Shown one piece after another: positions 19,212-27,510 of a DNA stretch of 64,000 bases; the first letter of the stretch is position 1, and each line of letters opens with the position of its first letter. Below the pieces are notes generated by a model. The model searched no databases, was not told the origin of the DNA, and saw only the letters and a list, made by a program, of their open reading frames with translations. The position numbers and the translations under genes were made by a program. This DNA comes from Rhodobacteraceae bacterium NBU2976 (GTDB taxonomy: Bacteria > Pseudomonadota > Alphaproteobacteria > Rhodobacterales > Rhodobacteraceae). The stretch is from assembly GCA_023630215.1 (NCBI GenBank), contig JALPRQ010000001.1, positions 2,108,001-2,172,000 on the forward strand, written 5' to 3'.

Positions 19212-20264
19212 GCGCTGCCCGGTTTCCGTATCAAAATAGACAAGATGAGCCGTATCGACGGCCAAACGTACATCTCCTGACAAATCGGTGCGCCCTGACA
19301 GGCGCGCAATGAGCGCTTCATCACCAACGGTAAAGTTCAGGTAGATATCAGACCCGGTATGTTCCGACATCACGTTATGGGCCACTATCCCTTCACCGCG
19401 CGAAAAATCTTCGGGTCGAATACCCACCTTTACCTGCTTGCGAGTCGCGACGCTTTCGGGAAGGTTCACCCCACTCAATCTCTGCCCGTCGGCCAGAACC
19501 AGCGCATTGGCGCTGGTATCTACCGAGGCCGATACCAGGTTCATCGGTGGCGACCCCATGAAATCAGCGACAAACAGATTGTCGGGTTTATTATAGATGT
19601 CGTCAGGCGTGCCAACCTGCATCACCTTGCCATCTTTCAGGACCACAATCTTTGTCGCCATGGTCATTGCCTCGACCTGATCGTGCGTCACGTAAACGAT
19701 CGAGGTTCCGGTCGTCTGGTGCAGTCGCTTGATCTCGGCCCGCATTTCCACGCGCAATTTGGCATCTAGGTTGGACAAGGGTTCGTCAAACAGAAACAAA
19801 CTGGGATCACGCACCAACGCACGCCCCATCGCAACGCGCTGACGTTGTCCCCCCGACAATTGGCTTGGCTTGCGATCCAACAGGTGGTCAATCTTCAGCA
19901 ATCCGGCAACCTGTTGAGTTTTCGTTGATATTTCCGAACTTGGTTGCCGTCGGATCTTCATACCAAACCCAATATTATCCGCCACCGACATGGTCGGATA
20001 GAGCGCATAGGACTGAAACACCATGGCGATATCGCGATCTTTTGGCGGAACATTGGTTACATCTTTACCCGCGATCCAGACGGACCCGTCGGACACATGC
20101 TCTAATCCGGCAATACAGTTCAGCAGGGTTGATTTCCCGCAGCCTGATGGTCCCACCAGAACCAGAAAATCCCCCGGCGCCATCGTGACGCAAATATCCG
20201 ACAGCACTTCGACCTGGCCGAAACGTTTATACAGATTACGTATTTCCAGCGCGTGATCGGCCAT
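19206..20264 (-). CDS. malK: Maltose-type ABC importer ATPase (MalK/UgpC family)
   Basis: This is a 352-aa CUT1 sugar importer ATPase. The Walker A is GPSGCGKST (38-46), followed by LSGGQRQRVAMGRAL and DEPLSNLD. A C-terminal TOBE/regulatory domain covers about 235-350. The start is set at the second of two adjacent ATGs because GGAGG lies seven bases before it; a further 20 codons are open upstream. It is divergent from the binding-protein and permease genes at 20482-24134, which should be its partners. Sugar identity (maltose, trehalose or alpha-glucoside) is inferred from the permease layout only. Confidence 0.87.
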   Translation of the reverse strand: MADHALEIRNLYKRFGQVEVLSDICVTMAPGDFLVLVGPSGCGKSTLLNCIAGLEHVSDGSVWIAGKDVTNVPPKDRDIAMVFQSYALYPTMSVADNIGFGMKIRRQPSSEISTKTQQVAGLLKIDHLLDRKPSQLSGGQRQRVAMGRALVRDPSLFLFDEPLSNLDAKLRVEMRAEIKRLHQTTGTSIVYVTHDQVEAMTMATKIVVLKDGKVMQVGTPDDIYNKPDNLFVADFMGSPPMNLVSASVDTSANALVLADGQRLSGVNLPESVATRKQVKVGIRPEDFSRGEGIVAHNVMSEHTGSDIYLNFTVGDEALIARLSGRTDLSGDVRLAVDTAHLVYFDTETGQRL

Positions 20265-20287
20265 CATCCTCCCTCCGGGGTTTCCCC

Positions 20288-20306
20288 TTGCAGTTGAAAA
20301 CTGCAA
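20288..20306. promoter_or_regulatory. 19-base palindrome upstream of malK
   Basis: TTGCAGTTGAAAACTGCAA has two perfect 8-base arms round GAA. It lies 24 bases before the malK start, in the malK/malE divergent region. It could be a repressor operator or an mRNA hairpin. No matching regulator gene lies nearby. Confidence 0.6.
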
Positions 20307-20320
20307 CCGCAAAAAAGCAA

Positions 20321-20393
20321 CCAATTTCTTTCAGGACGATTGTCCGACGCCGCGTCACCCAAAGAATCTTATCGACGATGCGAAAGAATTGGG
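20321..20393. promoter_or_regulatory. Spaced inverted repeat in the malK/malE promoter region
   Basis: CCAATTTCTTTC at 20321-20332 and its near inverse GAAAGAATTGG at 20382-20392 differ by one inserted T. Together they span the likely divergent promoters and may be paired binding sites. Support is by eye only. Confidence 0.4.
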
Positions 20394-20481
20394 TTTATCC
20401 TTTCACCCAAAAGTAGATTACGCGTACGGCCCGGGAAGCCTCGCGCGTAATTTCCACAACAAATCATTGGGAGGAACTATC

Positions 20482-21645
20482 ATGAAAACACTAAAACAAT
20501 TGTCCGCTTTGGCGGTTTTGATGACAACAGCCAGCGGTGCCTATGCGCTGGAAGAAGGGGTTATCACAATCTGGGTGCAAGACCGCAATCCTGAACTTCT
20601 GGCCGAAGTTACCGCACAATTTACCGAAGACCTTGGCATCGAAGTTGTCATCGAAAATGTTGACGAACTGACCGACAAATTCCAGCAGGCCGCTGCCACA
20701 GGTGACGGCCCGGACATCGTTTTGTGGGCCCATGATCGCTTTGGCGAATGGGCGAGTGGTGGGTTGATCTCGGCCGTTTCGCCCAGCAATGACATCACCG
20801 AAGGAATCATCGACAGCGCCTGGGACGCTGTTTCCTTTAACGGGCGCGTCTGGGGATATCCGGTCGCGGTCGAAGCGGTCGCGCTGATTTATAACACGGA
20901 CCTTGTCGACACCCCCCCTGTCTCGTTCGAGGAAATCGGGGCAATGACCATTCCGGATGGTGTGACGCGGATCATGTGGGACTACAACAATACCTACTTT
21001 ACCTTCCCGCTAATGATGGCAAACGGTGGGTTCGCCTTTCAGAAGGTCGATGGCGTCTATGATGGCACATCGACGGGCGTAAACAACGAAGGCGCGATGA
21101 AAGGTGGCATGTTGTTGCGCAGCCTGATTGATGAAGGGATCATGCCAGGCGGTGTGGATTACGGGGTCATGGACGGGGCTATGGCAAATGGTGACGTTGC
21201 CATGATTATTAACGGTCCCTGGTCGTGGGGCGCATACGAAGATGCGGGCATCAATATTGCAGTTGCCCCCCTGCCCACAATTGACGGCGCACCGGGTAAA
21301 CCGTTTCTTGGGGTGCAGGCCTTTGCGGTAAACGCGGCTTCGCCCAACAAGGATCTGGTTGTGGAACTGCTAGAAGCCTATATCCTGTCTGATGAGGGTC
21401 TGGCGACCTGGAACGCGCAGGGGGCGCTGGGGGTTTTGGCGGACAGCTCGGCCGGATCAAATCAGGAAGACCCGAAGATTCAGGCAACGCTTGCGGCAGC
21501 CCAGCTTGGCGTGCCAATGCCGTCGAACCCTGAAATGGGGGCGTTCTGGTCTGCGATGGAACCTGCGCTCGGCAATATCACCACGGGTGCAGCGACTGTC
21601 GAGGATGCGCTTAACGACGCGGCTGCACGTATCCTAGGGGAATAA
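20482..21645 (+). CDS. malE: Maltose-type ABC periplasmic binding protein
   Basis: This is a 387-aa extracellular solute-binding protein of the MalE family. The signal peptide is MKTLKQLSALAVLMTTASGA and the mature part begins near ALEEGVITIWVQDRNPELLA. The pattern DIVLWAHDRFGEWASGGLIS and YNTDLVDTPPVSFEE are typical of maltose/trehalose binders. The start at 20482 has GGGAGGAA upstream; 31 more codons are open further up but lack a signal peptide. It is followed by a strong hairpin and then two permease genes. The exact sugar is unknown. Confidence 0.88.
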   Translation: MKTLKQLSALAVLMTTASGAYALEEGVITIWVQDRNPELLAEVTAQFTEDLGIEVVIENVDELTDKFQQAAATGDGPDIVLWAHDRFGEWASGGLISAVSPSNDITEGIIDSAWDAVSFNGRVWGYPVAVEAVALIYNTDLVDTPPVSFEEIGAMTIPDGVTRIMWDYNNTYFTFPLMMANGGFAFQKVDGVYDGTSTGVNNEGAMKGGMLLRSLIDEGIMPGGVDYGVMDGAMANGDVAMIINGPWSWGAYEDAGINIAVAPLPTIDGAPGKPFLGVQAFAVNAASPNKDLVVELLEAYILSDEGLATWNAQGALGVLADSSAGSNQEDPKIQATLAAAQLGVPMPSNPEMGAFWSAMEPALGNITTGAATVEDALNDAAARILGE

Positions 21646-21652
21646 TCCGGTT

Positions 21653-21672
21653 GGGCGGTCTTTGGACCGCCC
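21653..21672 (+). terminator. Intercistronic hairpin after malE
   Basis: GGGCGGTC-TTTG-GACCGCCC forms a perfect 8-base stem seven bases after the malE stop, with only a weak T run after it. It probably acts as a partial terminator or 3' stabiliser that keeps binding protein above permease. Confidence 0.75.
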
Positions 21673-21693
21673 TTAACCTTGGGGGCCGCAATC

Positions 21694-23247
21694 ATGGCTG
21701 ATCATTCACCGGACGCAGGCGATGTTCAATCCGTTGGAAATGGCCTGTTCTGGCTGGGCAAAGCTGTCGTTGGGCTGATCACACTTGGCCTTCTTTATAT
21801 TGCTTGGCTGGTTTATGTCACTGGGCAACCACTGTTTGGCATGTGTCTGTTGATTACCGCGCTGGGTTTCTTCATGGCGTATGGCTTCCGGCGCTATTAT
21901 TACGCAAGATTTATTTTCCCCGGTGCCGCAGCCGTGTTGCTGTTTATCGCCTTTCCGGTGATCTACACGATCTATCTTGGCTTCACCAATTACTCCTCGT
22001 TCAATCTGCTAACCTTCGAGCGTGCGCAGAATGTACTGCTTTCCAGCCGCATCGTAGACGAGGACACAAAGCGTCCGTTCGCTGTAGTGCGCGACGCTGA
22101 CAGCTATCGAATATACTTCCCCGATGACTCAGGCGGCTTTCTGTCGGACCCGGTTGTCCTTGATGGGTCCGAGGCGAACCTCTCAGCCGATCCCGTCAGC
22201 GACGAACCCGCCAATCAACTGGATCGACGCGAGGCGGTGCAATTGCGAACCGGGCTTCAGGCGGTGTCGGTCACCCTTCCTGACGGCGCTATTTTGCGGT
22301 CCGCAGGCTTACGCGAATTTGCAAATGTTACCGACGAATACACGTTGCTCGACAATGACCAGCTTCGCAACAATCTGACTGGCGCGATCCTGACGGCGGA
22401 TCATTCTCAGGGGTTTTATGTCAGTGACACGGGCGAAACCGTGCCACCGGGTTGGCGCGTTAATATCGGGTTTGCCAACTTCGAACGCATCTTTACCTCG
22501 GCTGGCATTCGCGCGCCAATGGTGGAGATCTTTATCTGGACAATCGTCTTTGCGGTCAGCTCGGTTGTGGCGACGTTTGGATTGGGATTGCTGCTGGCAA
22601 CGATCCTGCAATGGGAACATATGCGCTTTCGGGCATTATACCGTATCTTGCTTATCCTGCCCTATGCGGTTCCCGGTTTCATATCTATTTTGGTGTTTCG
22701 CGGTCTGTTCAATCAGAATTTCGGCGAGATCAACTTGATCCTTGACGCCCTGTTCGGGATACGCCCCGCCTGGTTCACCGACGCAACATTGGCACGGACG
22801 ATGATCCTGATTGTGAATGTCTGGCTTGGCTATCCTTATATGATGCTTCTGGCGATGGGCTTTCTTCAGTCGGTCCCACAAGAACAGAAAAAAGCCGCCA
22901 TCCTCGAAGGAGCGGGACCGTTTCGCGTATTCTTTACGATTACACTTCCCCAGATTCTACCGCCATTCCTGCCACTTTTGCTCAGCTCGTTTGCGTTTAA
23001 TTTCAACAATATCGTCCTGATCCTGCTGCTGACTGGCGGGGGGCCGGACATTCCGCGTACGATCATACCGGCGGGCGAAACCGACATTTTGGGGTCATTC
23101 ACCTATCGAATGTCATTCCAGGATTCCGGCCAACAATTCGGTCTGGCCGGGGCGATCACGCTGATCATTTTCCTGATCGTAACCTGCATTGCCTATGCCA
23201 ATTTTGTGGCCATGCGAAAAGCTGTGAACAAGGGGGGCAATATATGA
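21694..23247 (+). CDS. malF: Maltose-type ABC permease, MalF-like
   Basis: This is a 517-aa CUT1 permease with about eight helices and a long periplasmic stretch (about residues 95-270) between helices 3 and 4. That layout is typical of MalF and not of most shorter CUT1 permeases. The binding-protein-dependent EAA loop is in EQKKAAILEGAGPFRVFFTI. The ATG at 21694 is preferred to a TTG five codons upstream because GGGGG precedes it. It overlaps the MalG-like gene by 4 bases. Confidence 0.88.
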   Translation: MADHSPDAGDVQSVGNGLFWLGKAVVGLITLGLLYIAWLVYVTGQPLFGMCLLITALGFFMAYGFRRYYYARFIFPGAAAVLLFIAFPVIYTIYLGFTNYSSFNLLTFERAQNVLLSSRIVDEDTKRPFAVVRDADSYRIYFPDDSGGFLSDPVVLDGSEANLSADPVSDEPANQLDRREAVQLRTGLQAVSVTLPDGAILRSAGLREFANVTDEYTLLDNDQLRNNLTGAILTADHSQGFYVSDTGETVPPGWRVNIGFANFERIFTSAGIRAPMVEIFIWTIVFAVSSVVATFGLGLLLATILQWEHMRFRALYRILLILPYAVPGFISILVFRGLFNQNFGEINLILDALFGIRPAWFTDATLARTMILIVNVWLGYPYMMLLAMGFLQSVPQEQKKAAILEGAGPFRVFFTITLPQILPPFLPLLLSSFAFNFNNIVLILLLTGGGPDIPRTIIPAGETDILGSFTYRMSFQDSGQQFGLAGAITLIIFLIVTCIAYANFVAMRKAVNKGGNI

Positions 23248-24134
23248 TCGTCGAAGACCGAAAATCTCTGCGGATAAAAAAAATCCTCGCCCATGCCTTT
23301 TTGCTCCTGTTCATTGCAATCATCATGTTTCCGTTCCTGATGATCGTATCAATTTCCTTTCGCGAGGGGAATTTTTCCATCGGCTCACTGATCCCGGAAA
23401 ACCCCACCCTAGAACATTGGTTTCTTGCGTTAGGGCTGGAATATGTTCGCCCGGATGGTCGGGTAATCGCGCCCCCGTATCCCGTTCTTCTGTGGATGGT
23501 GAATTCGATCAAAATCGCCCTGTTCGCTGCGGCCGGCGCGTTGGCGATTGCCACCATTTCAGCTTATGCACTAAGCCGTATCCGGTTTAGGGGTCGGGTC
23601 GCTTTTCTGGATTCCTTGTTCATTATCCAGATGTTCCCGACAACATTGGCGCTTGTCGCGCTCTATGCTATTTTTGACACGATGGGGGACATTTCGACAA
23701 CCATCGGGATCGACAGCCATCTGTCGCTGGTGATCGTGTATCTTTCAGGCGTGACCCTGCATATCTGGACCATAAAGGGCTATTTCGACAGTATCGATCC
23801 TGCCATGGACAAGGCGGCAGCCATCGATGGCGCAACGCCTTGGCAAACCTTCCGCTACATATTTTTACCGCTCGCTGTGCCGATCATGGCGGTTGTGTTT
23901 GTTCTGGTCTTTATCGGGGTCATCAATGACTATCCGATCGCGTCGATCCTGCTAAGAAGCGAAGAAAATCTTACCCTCGCCACCGGGTCACGTCTTTATC
24001 TGAACGAGTTCGAATATCTGTGGGGGGATTTTGCCGCAGCCGCCATTCTTTCCGGGGTGCCAATCACAATTGTATTCCTGATTGCGCAGCGGTATCTGGT
24101 CTTGGGCCTTAGCGAGGGATCAGTAAAAGGTTAA
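23244..24134 (+). CDS. malG: Maltose-type ABC permease, MalG-like
   Basis: This is a 296-aa CUT1 permease with six helices and an EAA-type loop MDKAAAIDGATPWQTFRYIF. The C-terminus (ITIVFLIAQRYLVLGLSEGS, then VKG) matches the MalG tail. It completes the importer with malE and malF and the divergent malK. Its TAA overlaps the stop of the opposing SqrR-like gene. Confidence 0.9.
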   Translation: MIVEDRKSLRIKKILAHAFLLLFIAIIMFPFLMIVSISFREGNFSIGSLIPENPTLEHWFLALGLEYVRPDGRVIAPPYPVLLWMVNSIKIALFAAAGALAIATISAYALSRIRFRGRVAFLDSLFIIQMFPTTLALVALYAIFDTMGDISTTIGIDSHLSLVIVYLSGVTLHIWTIKGYFDSIDPAMDKAAAIDGATPWQTFRYIFLPLAVPIMAVVFVLVFIGVINDYPIASILLRSEENLTLATGSRLYLNEFEYLWGDFAAAAILSGVPITIVFLIAQRYLVLGLSEGSVKG

Positions 24135-24430
24135 GAGGCGTCGCAATATAAACCGTGCAAAACGCCAAGAATGGCAATCGCCTCCTCACCTTTCAGACCA
24201 TAAAATATCATCTGCCCTTCGCGGCGCGTATCGACCAACCCTGCCTCCTTCAACTTCTTCAGATGATGGGACATGGCAGGTTGTGACAGGCCCAGCCGGT
24301 TCGCCAGCTTTACGACACTTTGCTCCCCTTCCGACAGGATGCACAGGATCTCCAGCCGGTGGGGCGCGGACATCATGGACATCAGGTTGGCCGCACGGTC
24401 AATATTTGGTTCTAGATCACCTATCTGCAT
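24131..24430 (-). CDS. sqrR: Sulfide/persulfide-sensing ArsR repressor (SqrR/BigR type)
   Basis: This is a 99-aa winged-helix ArsR-family repressor with the recognition helix SQPAMSHHLKKLKEAGLV. It has exactly two cysteines in the positions expected for SqrR/BigR: C30 in LEILCIL and C96 in LYCDAS. Their spacing of 66 residues equals that of C41-C107 in Rhodobacter SqrR, where persulfide bridges the pair and releases DNA. It is divergent from the persulfide dioxygenase operon, and a perfect operator lies in between. It should repress that operon and itself until sulfide is present. Confidence 0.9.
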   Translation of the reverse strand: MQIGDLEPNIDRAANLMSMMSAPHRLEILCILSEGEQSVVKLANRLGLSQPAMSHHLKKLKEAGLVDTRREGQMIFYGLKGEEAIAILGVLHGLYCDAS

Positions 24431-24437
24431 TTTTTAT

Positions 24438-24453
24438 ATTCTCATACTTGAAT
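24438..24453. promoter_or_regulatory. SqrR-type operator ATTC-N8-GAAT
   Basis: ATTC-TCATACTT-GAAT is an exact match to the motif reported for SqrR. The inner arms extend to ATATTC/GAATAT. It starts 8 bases before the repressor ATG and lies about 57 bases before the dioxygenase gene, so one bound dimer could block both promoters. Confidence 0.85.
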
Positions 24454-24510
24454 ATTAATTTTTGTTTATATATATCCGACTCAACGAAATTGCAACCAGC
24501 GGAGATTCCC

Positions 24511-25395
24511 ATGAGCAACTACCCCGTTGATATGGACACCACCCCCGACGTCGAAGCCTTCTTCGATCCAGCCACCAACACGATCAGCTATGTCGTCAAA
24601 GACCCGGCCAGCAATGCCTGTGCGGTGATCGACAGCGTGATGGACATTGACTATGCCGCCGGGCGGATCACCTATGATCATGCGGATGCGATAATAAAAT
24701 ATATTCAGGATAATGACCTGAAACTGGAATGGATCATCGAAACCCATGTCCATGCCGACCACCTGTCTGCTGCGCCATATATCCAGCAAAAGCTAGGCGG
24801 CAAGATTGGTATTGGCGAGAATATTCTGATCGTGCAGGACACGTTTGGCAAAGTCTTCAACGAAGGGACCGAGTTTCAGCGTGACGGATCGCAGTTCGAC
24901 CAACTGTTCAAGGATGGCGATACCTACAAGGTCGGCAATATGGACGCGCTGGCAATCTTCACGCCCGGTCACACTCCAGCCTGTATGGCGCATGTGATGG
25001 GCAACGCGACCTTTGTCGGCGATACGCTGTTTATGCCAGATGGCGGCTCGGCCCGCGCGGATTTCCCGGGCGGTGATGCGGCGACGCTTTATGACAGCAT
25101 GCAGAAACTGCTGGCCCTGCCTGATGATATGCGCCTGTTCATGTGCCACGATTATGGCCCCAATGGCCGTGATATCGAATGGGAAACCTCGGTCGGCGAG
25201 GAAAAGGAACACAATATCCATGTCGGCAAGGGCACCAGCAAGGAGGAGTTCATCCGCATGCGCGAGGAACGTGACGCCACGCTGGGTATGCCGACCCTGA
25301 TCATCCCGTCCTTGCAGGTGAACATGCGTGCAGGCGCCGTACCGAAAGACAAAGACGGCAACCCGATGCTCAAAGTTCCCGTCAACGCACTGTAA
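24511..25395 (+). CDS. blh: Persulfide dioxygenase-like MBL hydrolase (Blh/ETHE1 type)
   Basis: This is a 294-aa metallo-beta-lactamase-fold enzyme. The metal motif is THVHADH (78-84), followed by FTPGHTPACMAHVMGNATFV and the GDTLF region. Its family includes persulfide dioxygenases that oxidise glutathione persulfide to sulfite in the cytosol. The start at 24511 has GGAGA upstream; a much longer in-frame opening upstream covers the promoter and operator and is not used. It is the first gene after the operator and is followed 9 bases later by a sulfurtransferase gene. Confidence 0.9.
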   Translation: MSNYPVDMDTTPDVEAFFDPATNTISYVVKDPASNACAVIDSVMDIDYAAGRITYDHADAIIKYIQDNDLKLEWIIETHVHADHLSAAPYIQQKLGGKIGIGENILIVQDTFGKVFNEGTEFQRDGSQFDQLFKDGDTYKVGNMDALAIFTPGHTPACMAHVMGNATFVGDTLFMPDGGSARADFPGGDAATLYDSMQKLLALPDDMRLFMCHDYGPNGRDIEWETSVGEEKEHNIHVGKGTSKEEFIRMREERDATLGMPTLIIPSLQVNMRAGAVPKDKDGNPMLKVPVNAL

Positions 25396-25404
25396 GGATT
25401 TATC

Positions 25405-25770
25405 ATGAACGCTCGTAAATTGTCGGACCAGCTGTCCGTTGGTCCGGCCATAACCATCAAGGACGTCAAAACCCTTGCCGGGAATGGCTTTAAACATATC
25501 ATCTGCAACCTGCCTGATGGCGAAATTGCTAATCAGGCAATCTTTTCGCAAATCAAAAAGGCGGCCAAGAAGGAAGGGATAGAGGCTTACTACATCCCCG
25601 TTCGCCATGGTCCAATGAATGCAGACAATGTGGCCAAGATGAAGGAATATCTGGATACGCTCGAAGGTCCGATCTTCGCCTATTGCCGCTCGGGCAACCG
25701 CTCCACCATGCTTTACAAGGCCGCCAATCGCGGCGAGGGTGGCGGCTTCTTCAAACGGCTGTTCGGATAA
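25405..25770 (+). CDS. Sulfurtransferase of DUF442/TIGR01244 family
   Basis: This is a 121-aa protein with a rhodanese/phosphatase-like active loop CRSGNR (C94-R99). In BigR operons this domain is either fused to or placed next to the Blh dioxygenase and moves sulfane sulfur. Here it is a separate small protein. The ATG has AAGGAT upstream. It is followed after 3 bases by the SulP gene. Confidence 0.87.
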   Translation: MNARKLSDQLSVGPAITIKDVKTLAGNGFKHIICNLPDGEIANQAIFSQIKKAAKKEGIEAYYIPVRHGPMNADNVAKMKEYLDTLEGPIFAYCRSGNRSTMLYKAANRGEGGGFFKRLFG

Positions 25771-25773
25771 TCC

Positions 25774-27510
25774 ATGCGCCTCGCTCGCCTCTTTCCGGTT
25801 CTGGACTGGGGGCGTCAGTATAATCGCGACACATTCACCAGCGATCTGATCGCGGCGGTGATTGTCACGATCATGCTGATCCCCCAATCGCTTGCCTACG
25901 CCCTTTTGGCAGGGTTACCGGCAGAGGTCGGAATCTACGCGTCCATCGCACCGATCATCCTTTATGCGATCTTCGGCACCAGCCGCGCACTTGCTGTTGG
26001 GCCGGTGGCGGTGGTGTCACTGATGACGGCAGCTGCCGTGGGGGAGATTGCCGGACAAGGCACGGCCGATTACCTGACCGCTGCGCTGACGTTGGCATTC
26101 ATGAGCGGGGCCTTTCTGGTACTGTTAGGCATTTTCCGGTTGGGATTTCTGGCGAATTTTCTATCCCACCCGGTGATTGCCGGGTTCATCACCGCCAGCG
26201 GCGTCATCATCGCGACCAGCCAGTTGAAACATATCCTCGGCATCCCTGCGGAGGGGCACAACCTGTGGGAACTGGTCGCATCACTGGTCGCCCATTTGGG
26301 TCAGGTGAACTGGACAACGGTTGCTATCGGCGCGCCTGCCATCGCCTTCCTGTTCTGGGTCCGCAAGGGCATGAAAAAGGCGCTGACACGACTGGGGATA
26401 AAACCCCGTCTGGCTGATATCCTGACCAAAGCTGGCCCGGTTCTGGCCGTGGCGGTTACAACGCTGGTCACATGGGCGCTTAGCCTCACGGACAAAGGTG
26501 TGTCCGTAGTCGGTGAAGTCCCACAAGGCCTACCGCCCCTCACAACGCCTTCATGGAACCCGGCGCTGTGGCAAGAATTGCTGGTCCCAGCCATCCTGAT
26601 CTCCATCATCGGCTTTGTGGAATCGATTTCCGTCGCGCAAACCCTCGCTGCCAAAAAGCGCCAGCGCATCACGCCAGATCAGGAGCTGATCGGACTGGGT
26701 GCCGCCAATATCGGCGCCGCCTTTACTGGCGGCTATCCGGTAACCGGTGGCTTCGCCCGTTCGGTTGTGAATTTCGACGCGGGCGCGGAAACCCCCGCCG
26801 CAGGTGCATTCACCGCCATCGGATTGCTGCTTGCCTCTCTGCTGCTAACCCCGCTGATCTTCTTTCTACCCAAGGCAACGCTGGCGGCCACCATTATCGT
26901 TGCGGTCCTGTCGCTGGTCGATTTTTCGATCCTGAAGAAAACGTGGGAATACAGCCGCGCGGATTTCATCGCTGTGCTGGCGACGATCCTGGTCACGCTG
27001 GGCTTTGGGGTGGAACTCGGAGTGACCTCCGGCGTCGCCCTGTCGATCCTGATCCACCTTTACAAAACCTCTCGTCCGCATATGGCCATCGTCGGACAGG
27101 TGCCCGATACGCACCATTACCGCAACGTGCTTCGCCATGACGTGATCACCTACAAATCCATCTTGACACTGCGGGTCGATGAAAGCCTCTATTTCGCCAA
27201 TGCCCGCTTTCTTGAGGATAAGCTGCAAGCAGAGGTTGCGGCCAACCCCGATATCCGCCACGTCATCTTGATGTGCCCGGCTATCAATGAAATCGACATG
27301 TCCGCGCTGGAGTCGTTGGAGGCCATCAACGAACATCTGCGTGACATGGACGTCACCTTGAACCTGTCCGAGGTCAAAGGCCCGGTCATGGACCGCCTGA
27401 AACGGTCCCATTTCCTTGACGAACTTACGGGGCGAGTATTCCTGCATCAGCATAACGCCGTGCAGGAATTGCTTAAACCGCCTCAAACAATGCCTACCTA
27501 CGATATCTGA
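25774..27510 (+). CDS. SulP-family anion transporter with STAS domain
   Basis: This is a 578-aa protein. A membrane part of about 10-14 helices covers about residues 20-420 (LIPQSLAYALLAGLPAEVGI; GGYPVTGGFARSVVNFDAGA). A C-terminal STAS domain covers about 440-560 (HVILMCPAINEIDMSALESL). SulP proteins move sulfate, bicarbonate and similar anions. Position in the sulfide operon suggests transport of sulfite, sulfate or thiosulfate made by persulfide oxidation, possibly replacing the TauE/YeeE-type carriers seen elsewhere. Its 3' end overlaps the opposing PP-loop gene by 13 bases. Confidence 0.9.
   Translation: MRLARLFPVLDWGRQYNRDTFTSDLIAAVIVTIMLIPQSLAYALLAGLPAEVGIYASIAPIILYAIFGTSRALAVGPVAVVSLMTAAAVGEIAGQGTADYLTAALTLAFMSGAFLVLLGIFRLGFLANFLSHPVIAGFITASGVIIATSQLKHILGIPAEGHNLWELVASLVAHLGQVNWTTVAIGAPAIAFLFWVRKGMKKALTRLGIKPRLADILTKAGPVLAVAVTTLVTWALSLTDKGVSVVGEVPQGLPPLTTPSWNPALWQELLVPAILISIIGFVESISVAQTLAAKKRQRITPDQELIGLGAANIGAAFTGGYPVTGGFARSVVNFDAGAETPAAGAFTAIGLLLASLLLTPLIFFLPKATLAATIIVAVLSLVDFSILKKTWEYSRADFIAVLATILVTLGFGVELGVTSGVALSILIHLYKTSRPHMAIVGQVPDTHHYRNVLRHDVITYKSILTLRVDESLYFANARFLEDKLQAEVAANPDIRHVILMCPAINEIDMSALESLEAINEHLRDMDVTLNLSEVKGPVMDRLKRSHFLDELTGRVFLHQHNAVQELLKPPQTMPTYDI

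Noticed and set aside
24283-24510. N-terminal extension of the persulfide dioxygenase through the promoter region
   Set aside because: It would cover the operator and the repressor start, and has no family match; GGAGA sits before the ATG at 24511.
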